Below, in pieces: positions 11,304 to 21,600 of a stretch of DNA of 64,000 nucleotides (position 1 is its first letter; the number at the start of each line of letters is the position of its first letter). A model generated the notes under the pieces. The model had not been told where the DNA came from, did no database searches, and saw only the letters and a list, made by a program, of their open reading frames with translations. The stretch comes from Turbatrix aceti (taxonomy: Eukaryota; Nematoda; Chromadorea; Rhabditida; Panagrolaimidae): NCBI GenBank assembly GCA_963969345.1, contig OZ017768.1, positions 2,876,718-2,940,717 on the forward strand. The letters run 5' to 3'. The translations under genes and the position numbers were made by a program.

Positions 11304-12565
11304 ATGGCTTTCAGATATCGAAAGAAGAAATTCAGCACGGCGGCCGTGAGTTTTTTTTTATCGTTTTTTTTTTTTTTTTTTTTTATTGGGAAGAGTTTTG
11401 TACATTCACGATTTTTCAGACCTGCTCCGTGGATGATACCCAGAAGCTAAGAAGCAGATGTAGCGATTTCAGGTTTACTGGGCCACAGAGAAAGGCCATC
11501 AATCGATTCTTGAGCGAATTCAGTATCAGTGGACTACAGAAGCAGTATATTCAGAGCCTCAAGGGTTACGTGCCACCCGGAATTTCACGGATTGCATTTG
11601 ATCAAAATGCACCGAAAAATCGATACAATGGTTTGTTTTTTTTCTTTTTTTTTCTTTTTTCAAAAAAAAAGTATCGTACTTTTTAGACGTGATCTGCGTC
11701 GACGCCACCCGAGTTGTTCTGCATCCACCAGGTGCTGACTACATCCACGCAAATTACGTCAGGGATTTTTGTATCAAAGATCCCTACATCTGCACGCAGG
11801 CTCCGCTGAAGAATACGATGATCGACTTCTGGCGAATGATAATCCAGGAAAGAGCGGCTGTCATCATCATGCTCTGCGATCTCATTGAACACGGAAAAAT
11901 CAAATGCGAACCCTACTGGCCGGACAACGCAAACACTGCTATGGTTTTCGAGAACATCAAAGTCGAGTGCGTTAAAAAGAGTGTCAAAAACAACGTTATA
12001 ATGAGCAGCCTGCGCATCTACCTCAACGAGGCGCCGATCAGCGTCGTGAAACACATGCAGTGGCGTCACTGGCCGGACCGTGGAGTACCCCAGTCATGGA
12101 AGACACCTCTCTTTCTGCTCAGAGAAGCCCGTCAGGATCCCGGACCTACCGTAGTGCACTGCTCGGCGGGCGTCGGTCGCACGGGGTGCCTCGTGACGTT
12201 GGACATTGTCCTTCAACGACTCGCTGCGTGCGAAAACGTGAATCTCATCCAACTTGTTCAGGGCCTCAGAGGTCGGTTCAGCAATTTAGGGGTCACGGAA
12301 AAGATACTATATCGGAGGTTTTTCAGTGCAACGCGCGCACTTTGTTCAAACGGATCTCCAGCTTCTCTTCCTCTGCACGTGCGTTTTCAACTGTACCAAG
12401 GACTGCCACTCGAACGAAATCAGGCAAAAGGAAATTCAATTTAACGCCGAATTCAAGAAGATTCTCGCTTCTCGAACGAGCACTCAGAAATACACTCCGC
12501 TGATTCCGTTGTGCGAAAAATCTCAGATTCCATCTGGGGTTCCGGCGTCGGGTAGTATGCTATAG
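11304..12565 (+). CDS. nematode-type protein tyrosine phosphatase, single catalytic domain
   Basis: Four exons: 11304-11345, 11420-11630, 11687-12271 and 12327-12565 (358 residues). The domain begins at NRYNDVICVDATRVVL; then come GADYIHANYV and TQAPLKNTMIDFW, the WPDRGVP loop with Asp near residue 215, and the P-loop VHCSAGVGRTG with the nucleophilic Cys at about 243 and the Arg at about 249. All catalytic residues are present, so activity on phosphotyrosine is likely. The last joint uses a 55-base intron; splicing it restores the usual PTP ending (QRAHFVQTDLQLLFL), whereas reading through gives a different tail. There is no signal peptide or membrane span. The form matches the expanded soluble PTPs of nematodes, many of which are germline-expressed. 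An AATAAA lies just past the stop. Confidence 0.88.
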
Positions 12566-12714
12566 GCTAATAAATAATTGGAGAATCGTGATGCACATTT
12601 GCAGGGGGGAAAAAACAAAAAAAATGCGTTTTTAAAAAAACACGATGTCAAATATCTGCATACTTCAAAAAAATTCCAGTCCAGTCATCCAAAATCCGAA
12701 AATCATTTCAAACC

Positions 12715-13302
12715 ATGTCACACCCCGTTCTGTCGATTTTCCTAGCGTTTACAGTTTTCTCGTCGTCGTCAGCCATTCAATGCTACGTTCAGAACCTGCA
12801 TTTCATTGAGGGCGACTGCGCGTACTGTCTGTACGCCTCTTCCGGTGATCCGTCTACCAACGAATTTCAATGCATCACCAACACGTCTTTTACGGTCGCC
12901 GTCGAAGATTTGGACCGATGCGTTGAACAATCGTAAGACCGAATTTTTTGTGCATTCGGTACAATTTTTTTAGAGACCCGGATACCAACCAAACACTCAC
13001 CTCGAAAATCTGTACTGAAGATCTGTGCAACAGAGGATGTGCATCGACGTTGTCCTATGAAGCTGAGGATTTTATTCGAAACAGCAACGGATATGTGTAC
13101 GTTTTTCCGGAATTTGTGTTAATTAAAAAAAAATTGTTTTTTTAGCTCGTTGATATTGTTTTTGACGCCGACGTTGTGCCTGTGTACTCTTCTACTTTGT
13201 CACCGCATTGTCGATTGGCGACCGGGCAGGAACGGACGTAGACAATGGCACCAAGTTAACACCGAGGCAGACATCATGGAATCGTTGAGCACGTTAACTT
13301 AA
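12715..13302 (+). CDS. Cys-rich single-pass membrane protein, ET-module/Ly6-like (copy 1)
   Basis: Three exons: 12715-12932, 12974-13096 and 13146-13302 (165 residues). A signal peptide (MSHPVLSIFLAFTVFSSSSA) is followed by IQCYVQ and regularly spaced cysteines (CAYCLYAS, then FQCITN, DRCVEQ, KICTEDLCNRGC). A hydrophobic segment (SLILFLTPTLCLCTLLLCH) comes next, then a short basic cytoplasmic tail. The IQCY start and the final CxxDLCNxGC are shared with the gene at 14684, so the two are paralogs. The fold is probably a nematode ET-module or three-finger-like ectodomain. The ligand or partner is unknown. Confidence 0.75.
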
Positions 13303-13552
13303 ATGTATTCGTTGTTGTGATTCTTGTATTTTGATATACAAAATTTTAAATGATGTTTCAAATTGGCACACGGAATAGAAAAAAAAGTTCACGGTTGTTT
13401 GAATAATCTCAATTGGATTTATTATTTCCAGTTGAGACCACACATATTTATACTTTTGTATGGATACTCCCGAAACGAAAGTTTTGTGTCGGATTGACTT
13501 TTGAAACGATAAATAATTTTTCATCCACTTTCACAATGTGCTCCGCCAGCTA

Positions 13553-14400
13553 AATTCAGCGCCACGGAATGCCCGCAACATGCAAGCGCGCGCCAACGCG
13601 CTTGCCTCTCTGCCCTGCGGGTACGTTGCATTTTTTTTCTTGGGCATTTTTTTGATTTCTGTGCTATTCCTGGTTATTCCCCGCATTTTTGCGAGCAGAT
13701 TGATGCCATTGCCGAAAACAAATATTCATTTTGGGCTGAGTTGCAAGCGTCCAAAAATCGCTACTTTTGCAGAAACGGTCATGGTTATAACATCTGATAT
13801 ACTCATGAAGTTTACTTCAAATTTTTTTTGTAGATGCAGCATGGTATCAAGAATGTATAGCAAAACAAAAATCAAAAGAAAAGTTCATATGTTGGATAAA
13901 AATCGAGGATAACTGATATCCCTTATAAAAATGTGCGCGCGGATTCTCTTTAATCAGCAATATGAGTGCTCTCACAACGACAATTTCTAGCTTTCCGTGT
14001 CGGCGCAGGGTGCGTGCGCACATTTTTATAAGGGATATCAGTTATCCTCGATTTTTATCCAACATATGAACTTTTCTTTTGATTTTTGTTTTGCTATACA
14101 TTCTTGATACCATGTTGCATCTACAAAAAAAATTTGAAGTCAATTTCATGAGTATCTTAAATGTTATGACCATGACCGTTTTGCAAAAGTAGCGATTTTT
14201 GGACGCTTGCAACTCAGCCCAAAATGAATATTTTTTTTCGGCAAAGGCATCAATCTGCTCGCAAAAATGCGGTGAATCACCAGGAATAACACAGAAACCA
14301 TGAAAATGCCTAAGAAAAAAATGCAACGCACCCGCAGGGCAGAGAGGCAAGCGCGTTGGCGCGCGCTCGCATGTTGCAGGCATTCCGTGGCGCTGATTGT
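13553..14400. mobile_element. palindromic (foldback) repeat element, 0.85 kb
   Basis: Two inverted arms of nearly 390 bases (about 13553-13940 and 14010-14400) are near-identical reverse complements. Examples are AGCGCCACGGAATGCC at the left end with its complement GGCATTCCGTGGCGCT at the right end, and CTCTCTGCCCTGCGGGT with ACCCGCAGGGCAGAGAG. The inner ends read CCTTATAAAAATGTGCGCGC and its rough complement. The loop is about 70 bases. The 124-residue frame at 13538-13912 and the reverse-strand frames in the other arm are the same arm sequence read twice, so I do not call a gene. It resembles a non-autonomous foldback element. It lies between two tandem paralogous genes. Confidence 0.85.
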
Positions 14401-14683
14401 GAACTTAGTGCACTTTTGAAATTTTTTAGGAACCTGATTCACAAAAAATGACACTGCATGTTTAAAAAATAAAATGATGATTTATTAATATTATATTTTA
14501 TCACACAGAAAAATATTTTTAAAGGAAAAGCAAATGCCTTCAAATTTTTTTCCATAATTTTACAAGTTTTCATTGTTTACGTGCCAAGTGTCTTCTGCAC
14601 GGAAATTTGCATCAATTTGCTTTCAATCTTGTGACCCAAGAGCATTTTTCTTTCATTGGCACGAGAGTCAGCTATACTGCGAG

Positions 14684-15251
14684 ATGGATCACTGGATACT
14701 CCTACTTCTGTGTCTGTGTCTGTCAATCCGTTCTTTGTATGCCATCCAGTGCTACACCGGCGTGTCAATGGATCGGGTTGCAAAGAAGTGCAATTACTGT
14801 TTCTTCACGGCATCCAACCCCAGTGTAGATTACAAGGTGCACAGCCACGTTGCCTACGACTGCCTTGACAAGCTGCCGGTGAACGTCTCCATCAGCCTCA
14901 ACAGATGCATGCAGTCCTGCGCAGTCGATGCTTTCGGTGATTCGATCGAATCAAACTGCTTTCGATACGATTACGTTTACTATTGTGATTCTGATCTGTG
15001 CAATTCAGGGTGCTCGAGTGGGGGTATCGTCGTTCTCCTCCGAGTTATCTATGTTTTGTCAGTTCTTTTTAATTTTTTTTTGAGGGAAAAATGACTGACT
15101 TTGAATTTTTTTCAGTGCAATGAGCGCTCTGATTTTGCTGTTCATCTGCCTGATCTTCTATATGTACGCGAGGTACACGTCGGTTCGGGCGCCGTCTCCA
15201 CCGCAACCTCTTCCCGTGCAACAGGAACAGCAACAACAACCACCGCAGTAG
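14684..15251 (+). CDS. Cys-rich single-pass membrane protein, ET-module/Ly6-like (copy 2)
   Basis: Two exons: 14684-15057 and 15116-15251 (169 residues). The start at MDHWILLLLCLCLSIRSLYA gives a good signal peptide; the longer frame from 14573 does not add a domain. The mature part starts IQCYTG and holds paired cysteines (KCNYCFF, YDCLDK, NRCMQSCA, YYCDSDLCNSGC). The splice joint creates a membrane span (VIYVFAMSALILLFICLIFY). The tail is short, Pro- and Gln-rich. Its layout and terminal CDSDLCNSGC motif pair it with the gene at 12715. A surface or secreted-ectodomain role is likely; the partner is unknown. Confidence 0.75.
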
Positions 15252-15644
15252 ACCCGAGTGAGCGAGTGTCGTCCCGTCCTCAACCTCAGGTCTCCGATGA
15301 TCACCGGGCGCGCCGTGATACTCATCTGTCATTCATTCATTCATTCAGTCTTGTGATAGGCATCTGTCGAACGAACAAAAACGGTCATCGAATCGATAAA
15401 AAAAGGAGCATATATATATGTATTTAAAACAACAAAACAGTTTGTCGGGAGAGAACCGGGGATATTATGCAAGTCGGAGCGATGACGCCGCTGCGATTAG
15501 TCAGATCGTCGACGCTAATCCATCGTCGATTGCATGACACCACGCCGCCGCCGCTGCTGCCGCTGCTGTTGCAGCATCCACTTTTCGGTGATACGTTGGT
15601 TGACGACTGATACCTGAATACACCTGTTGCTGACGGCTACGGAT
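15252..15644. promoter_or_regulatory. upstream region of the ClC gene
   Basis: About 390 bases between the second Cys-rich gene and the ClC start. It holds a short ATTCATTCATTC repeat (15330-15348) and a GCCGCCGCTGCTGCCGCTGC triplet-like tract near 15545-15570. No coding sequence is supported. Confidence 0.4.
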
Positions 15645-18600
15645 ATGCCGGAGGATGATAGGCCCGAGCATCTGTCCGATCACCTCAGACGACAGCTTAG
15701 CACTCTTGATCGACAGTACAGTTATGAATCCACTGTGGTAGGTGACATTGATCCCTATGTATCTAAAATTTTTGTGTAATCGGATTTGAATTCAAATCCA
15801 AACCTTTATCCGAAATTTTTTGGGTAGCCGAACAAGAAATTAAAAAAAAATTTATTACAAATTTAGATTTTTTTAACTAAATTTGTAATAAACTTTTAAA
15901 TTATATTCGCACAAAAACTCGGTATATTGCGACTTTGGATGTGAGGGAAAAGTCTTCAGAATTTTTGGAATGAGTTTTTTTAATTCTAAAAAAAAATTAT
16001 TTTTCTTTTCAATTTTTAAAAAAATTAAAAAACAATTTTTGAGTAATTTTTTTTATTTCTAGCAACTAGGTCGATTCCGAATCGACACCTCCGACGAACC
16101 AGAAGTCAGTGCCGAAACCGTTGCTGCGGCTAAGAAAATAGAAGAAGAAGCTGAAGAAAAGAAAAAATTTGTCCGGTTCCATGAATTTGATCCACGAGAA
16201 GTCTGGAAAGAAGAGCGAAAGACAAAAACGTGGAGAGACCATTTTGAGAAGTGGAAACATCAACTTCATCCTTGTAAGCCCGACCGGAACAAAAATTGAA
16301 ATCCAAACATAAATTTCAAATTTTTAGCAATGTCCTGGCAGGCCATAAAAATGATCATCGTAGACTGGAGCTACCTGGCTATGCTGGGCATCAGCATGGC
16401 ACTCATCTCCATGCTCATGGACGGCATCATCGAGACGTTCTCCGAAGTCCAGCAACGCCTGATGCACATGGCCGAAGAGCGGGGCTCGGGATTCACGCAA
16501 TTTCTCTACACGTACCTCGTCTGGATAGGCTTTACCGAGTTTTTCGTCATCGTCTCCGCCATGCTCGTGCACTACGTCGCGCCCCCCGCTGTGGGATCTG
16601 GAATCGCGGAGATGAAGACGATTCTGCGGGGCGTCGTGCTCAAGGATTACCTCACATTCAAGACATTTTTTGTCAAGGTTGTCGGTCTGACGCTTGCCCT
16701 TATCAGTGGTATCCCCATCGGCAAGCTAGGCCCTTTTGTGCACATTGCTTCGATCGCTGCCAACCTGCTCAGCAACCTCGCTGCCAACTTTGAGGGCGCT
16801 TACAGTAATGAGTGCCGGAAGTCGGAAATGATTACTGCGGCTTGTGCTTGTGGAGTTGCGTGCACGTTTAGCGCGCCTGTTGGAGGTAGGCTGGATGAAG
16901 GGATTTAACGGGCTGGATGAAGGGATCTTTGAAGCTCGATGAAAAATTTGTCTTTTTTTCAATTTAAGAGCCACTCTGCGAGCAGATTTATTTCCGACTA
17001 CACAGGTATTTTACACCTTCCGATGTTTTGTGCCAAAGTTGTAGGCACCTATAGGGAGGTTCCAAATTTCCATACCAAAATTTTTTTAGATGCCGGATTC
17101 TGGAGTTTCGGCTTCTGCAATTTTCGACGTCAAATTTTCAAACTGTTTCAAAAATACTGATTTTTGGTATACAGGGGTATCTTAACACGAGAAATCGACT
17201 GGTGTATTTAGTTTTCTCAAAAAACATCTGACTTTTTTGAAAAAATGTGATTTCTGGTTTTTCCGCCCGTTTTTGTCCGTTGCTTGGCTCCAGCATCCGT
17301 ATATTACCCGGCGAAGTGGTTTTCGCAGGCTAATCTTGTAGCTTGGTTTCTGCTCTATCGGAAAAAGTGAAAGAAAAAATATATTAGCTCCATCAATTTT
17401 TGTTTCGAATTTTTTTATGACGCCAACTCGATCTAAAATGGTTGAAAAAGCGCACAGATCTTCCCCGCTTTGTGCACTAACAAGGAAAGTGTCAGGGTTC
17501 ATTTTGGAATTTCTTCACGAAACTTTGCCAAAAGTTTGATTTTACTATGAAAAGTTTATACTGAAAAATTCAGTTGCACCGCTCATGATCTGATAGAGTT
17601 ACGGTAGTCGAAAATCACGTTTTTGCCATTTTTGACGATTTTTGGCACGTTCTAGCTAACGAACAACGTTATTTTCAAAATCAGGGTGTGCATCAATCGA
17701 CGTAGTTTTGCATGGAGAATCAGATAAAAATATAAAAATTTAGGTTTGCCACCTTAAAAAATGCCGAAATTTGCATTTGAAAAGAGGTCACAATGCCAAC
17801 ATTGGTTTCGGCATTTTTCAAGGTCACAACCCTACGTTATTATATTTTTATCTGATTCTCCATAAAAAAATACGTCGACTGATACACCACTTGGTTCTGA
17901 AAATGCCGTAGTTTGTTAGCTAGAACGTGCCAAAAATCGTCAAAAATGGCAAAAACGTGATTTTCGACTACCGTAACTCTGTCAGATCATGAGCGGTGCA
18001 ACTGAATTTTTCAGTATAAACTTCTCATAGTAAAATCAAACTTTTGGCAAAGTTTCGTGAAGAAATTCCAAAATGAACCCTGACACTTTCCTTGTAAGGA
18101 GACAACCTCCCGACACGAAAGCGCGTGCGCACTTTTTCGAAAGTGATGTCTCTTTGTCGGCATTTCTTGCATATTCATATATTTTTCTTAGTTTTGCCAT
18201 TCTCCATTCTTATCAAGCTCAGTCAGACGATTCTATACCATTTTCAACTCAGGTTATAACTTGTCGGAGAAATCTGCTACATTGCGATGAAAATGCCTAT
18301 TTTTTACCATTATTTTGGATCCGCTTTCAAAATTCTGAACAGGAATTCACGTTTTCTCAATTTAGCGACCTGCCCCCTACCCATAACTCGGATTTCGGCC
18401 CATAGCGGAGTTTCTAGCGCCCCCAGCATTTATGAAGAGGACGATTTTATTATGTCGCCTCTGACGTCTGACACCGGAATCATTGTAGTAAAAAGTTTTT
18501 AGACCAATTGTGCCTTACCTGACTAATTTGAACCCCCTGATGCTAAAAAACAAAAAAGTAAACTACCATCGCAACGTTGGAGCTCGTAAACCTGTGATAT

Positions 18601-21600
18601 ATTTTACACCGTCAAAACCGTTAGGGAACACTACGCGCACATAACACGCACAATGTTCCCTGTTCTACCATTGATCTGCCTCGTTTTTAGCCTACTTTTG
18701 GAAGTGAAGTATTGCTTATTTTTGTGTTTTTTGACACCTAGGGGAACAAATTAGTAGGTTGAGATGCATTTGGAGCGATATCGATGTACTCGGATCATTT
18801 CGACAACAGACGTCAGAGACGACATAATAAAATCGTCCTCTTCATAAATGCTGGGGGCGCTAGAAACTCCGCTATGGGCCGAAATCCGAGTTATGGGTAG
18901 GGGGCAGGTCGCTAAATTGAGAAAACGTGAATTCCTGTTCAGAATTTTGAAAGCGGATCCAAAATAATGGTAAAAAATAGGCATTTTCATCGCAATGTAG
19001 CAGATTTCTCCGACAAGTTATAACCTGAGTTGAAAATGGTATAGAATCGTCTGACTGAGCTTGATAAGAATGGAGAATGGCAAAACTAAGAAAAATATAT
19101 GAATATGCAAGAAATGCCGACAAAGAGACATCACTTTCGAAAAAACAAGAAAAAGTGCGCACGCGCTTTCGTGTCGGGAGGTTGTCTCCTTAGTGTTTGT
19201 GTGCGCGCAACGTGCGAGCGCGCGCCGTGCTGCAGCGCATGCGCTTCGCACGCGTAATCTCTCTTTTTTCGCTTTTTTTTGATCGAGTTGGCGCTATAAA
19301 AAAATTCAAAACAAAAATTGATGGAGCTAACATATTTTTTCTTTCACTTTTCCCGATAGAGCAGAAACCAAGCTACAAGATTAGCCTGCGAAAACCACTT
19401 CGCCGGGTAATATACGGATGCTGGAGCCAAGCAACGGACAAAAACGGGCGGAAAAACCAGAAATCACATTTTTTCAAAAAAGTCAGATGTTTTTTTAGAA
19501 AACTAAATACACCAGTCGATTTCTCGTGCCAAGATACCCCTGTGTACCAAAAATCAGAATTTTTGAAACAGTTTGAAAATTTGACGTCAAAAATTGCAGA
19601 AGCCGAAACTCCAGAATCCGGCATCTAAAAAAATTTTGGTATAGAAATTTGGAACCTCCCTATAGGTGCCTACAACTTTGGCACAAAACATCGGAAAGTG
19701 TAAAATGCCTGTGTAGCGCCCTCCACCTTATAAATAAATCGGCTCGCAGAGTACCTCTTAAAGTTTTTTTTTGTGAAAATTGCTTTTTTTACCGGAAAAT
19801 TTTTTTGTGTTTCCAGTGTTTTTTCAACCGTAATTTTTTTCTATTTTCATTTTTTACAAAGTTTTTACAAAAATCATATTTTATTTCTTCGATTGTTTTG
19901 CCGTTTCAGGTGTGCTTTACTCCATCGAAGTCACAACGACCTATTTCTCAGTGCAAAACTACTGGCGCGGCTTTTTCGCCGTTGCCTGGGGTGCCGCATT
20001 ATTCCGAGTGCTCCGAGTTTACTGGTTCCATGAAGAAACGACGCTGCTCGCCATGTTCCAGACCAAATTCCCAATCGATGCCTTTGACACCAAAGAACTT
20101 CCTTTTTTTGCCATCATTGGGTTCGTTGTCATCTGAGTCAACAATTGCAATTTGAACAATGTTTCAGTGTGTTAACAGGCTTCCTGGGAATCGTCGTGAT
20201 CAACTTCTACCGTTTTGTTGTCATGTTTCTGCGTACCAACAAGTATGCCAAAAAATTCTTCCAGCAAAAGTGAGTATTCACGCCTCTTTCATTTTAAACT
20301 GACCGTAATTCAGCTGGCTCGTCTATCCCATTGTTCTTACGTTCATCGTTGCCTCCATCACGTATCCTCAGGGTTACGGTAGGTTTCTGAGCGGTCGTTT
20401 CAAGTTCAGCAGAACGCTGCTGGATTTCTTCTCAAACTGCACTTGGACGCAGCCCCCGGGATCACCTTACGGCTGTTCCGAGGAAATGCACAATTCCTGG
20501 ATGAATCACGAAGACCTCGGACCGTACAACGTCTTTTTGGTGTTATTTCTGTTTACGTTTACTTTCGTAAGTCGACAACTGCGAATTTAACACCCGGCTT
20601 GCTACAACTTCTAACACTTTTTTGTTTGTTTGTTTGATCAAACGTGAATTTCGTTTTTAACATGTTGGTAACCCAAAAAGCAAAAATTCTGCGTTCAGTC
20701 ACCCGGGAAAGTTGCAGTTGTTCCTGGGCGCGTTGTGCAACACGATGCCGATTCCCTGCGGCATGTTTATTCCCATCTTCGTCGTCGGAGCTGCGTTTGG
20801 ACGACTCATCGGCGAGATAATCAGCTCCATTTACCCGGAAGGCGTCGGCGAAAGCACGTTACAACCCATTTTTCCTGGCATCTACGCTGTCGTTGGCGCG
20901 GCGGCTCTGAGCGCTTCGGTGACGCACAGCGTTTCGGTGGCGGTTATCTGCTGCGAGATGACGGGTCAGTACATCTACATTATCCCGTTGATGATTGCGG
21001 TTATCATTTCAAATGCTGTTTCGACTTATTTTACTGACTCTATTTATGACGTCATCATCAAGATCAAGCACCTGCCTTACCTGCCCGCAATTCCGCCTTC
21101 TAACGCTGTGTGAGTCAATTTCAGCTAAAGCAAAGCAATTTGTGTTTGGAAATGTGTTTCAGAATCCACACAATCTGCGTCGAGCACATCATGACCACGC
21201 CGGTGTACTCCCTGCCCAAAAAAACAACGTACGAAAAGATCAAGGATATCCTCATCGATCTGCCGAAGCTTCGATCTTTTCCCCTCGTTGATGATCCCTG
21301 TAAGCTAAAAGAAGACAATATTTTTTAAATTTTAAATTTTTAAATTTTTAAATTTTTAAATATTTTTATTTTTTATTTTTTATTTTTTATTTTTTATTTT
21401 TTGTTTTTTATTTTTTATTTTTTATTTTTTACTTTTTATTGTTTATTTTTTATTTTTTATTTTAAATTTTAAATTTTAAATTTTAAATTTTAAATTTTAA
21501 ATTTTTTATGTTATAATTTATTTTAATTTTAATTTTTAAATACACCCCATTTAGCCTCGCTCATGCTGATCGGTTCAATTTCCCGCCGTAAACTCATCGA

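Noticed and set aside
12060..12503. 147-codon alternative frame in the PTP gene
   Set aside because: Overlaps the catalytic exon in another frame and lacks any motif; the true frame carries HCSAGVGRTG.
13538..13912. 124-codon open frame and its reverse-strand twins at 14042-14454
   Set aside because: They are the two arms of a palindrome read in mirror image, without start context, introns or a recognised domain.
18073..18405. Open frame of 110 codons in the ClC intron, with a near-copy at 18872-19162
   Set aside because: Again mirror copies within the palindromic element; not joined to ClC exons, and no domain is recognised.
20395..20400. GGTAGGTTT in ClC exon 6 as an alternative donor
   Set aside because: Reading through keeps the expected extracellular segment with its paired cysteines (NCTWTQ, PYGCSEE), so the exon is continuous.
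21330..21540. Telomere-like or CRISPR-like regular repeat
   Set aside because: It is a plain TATTTTT/AAATTTT simple repeat without spacers; this is eukaryotic DNA.
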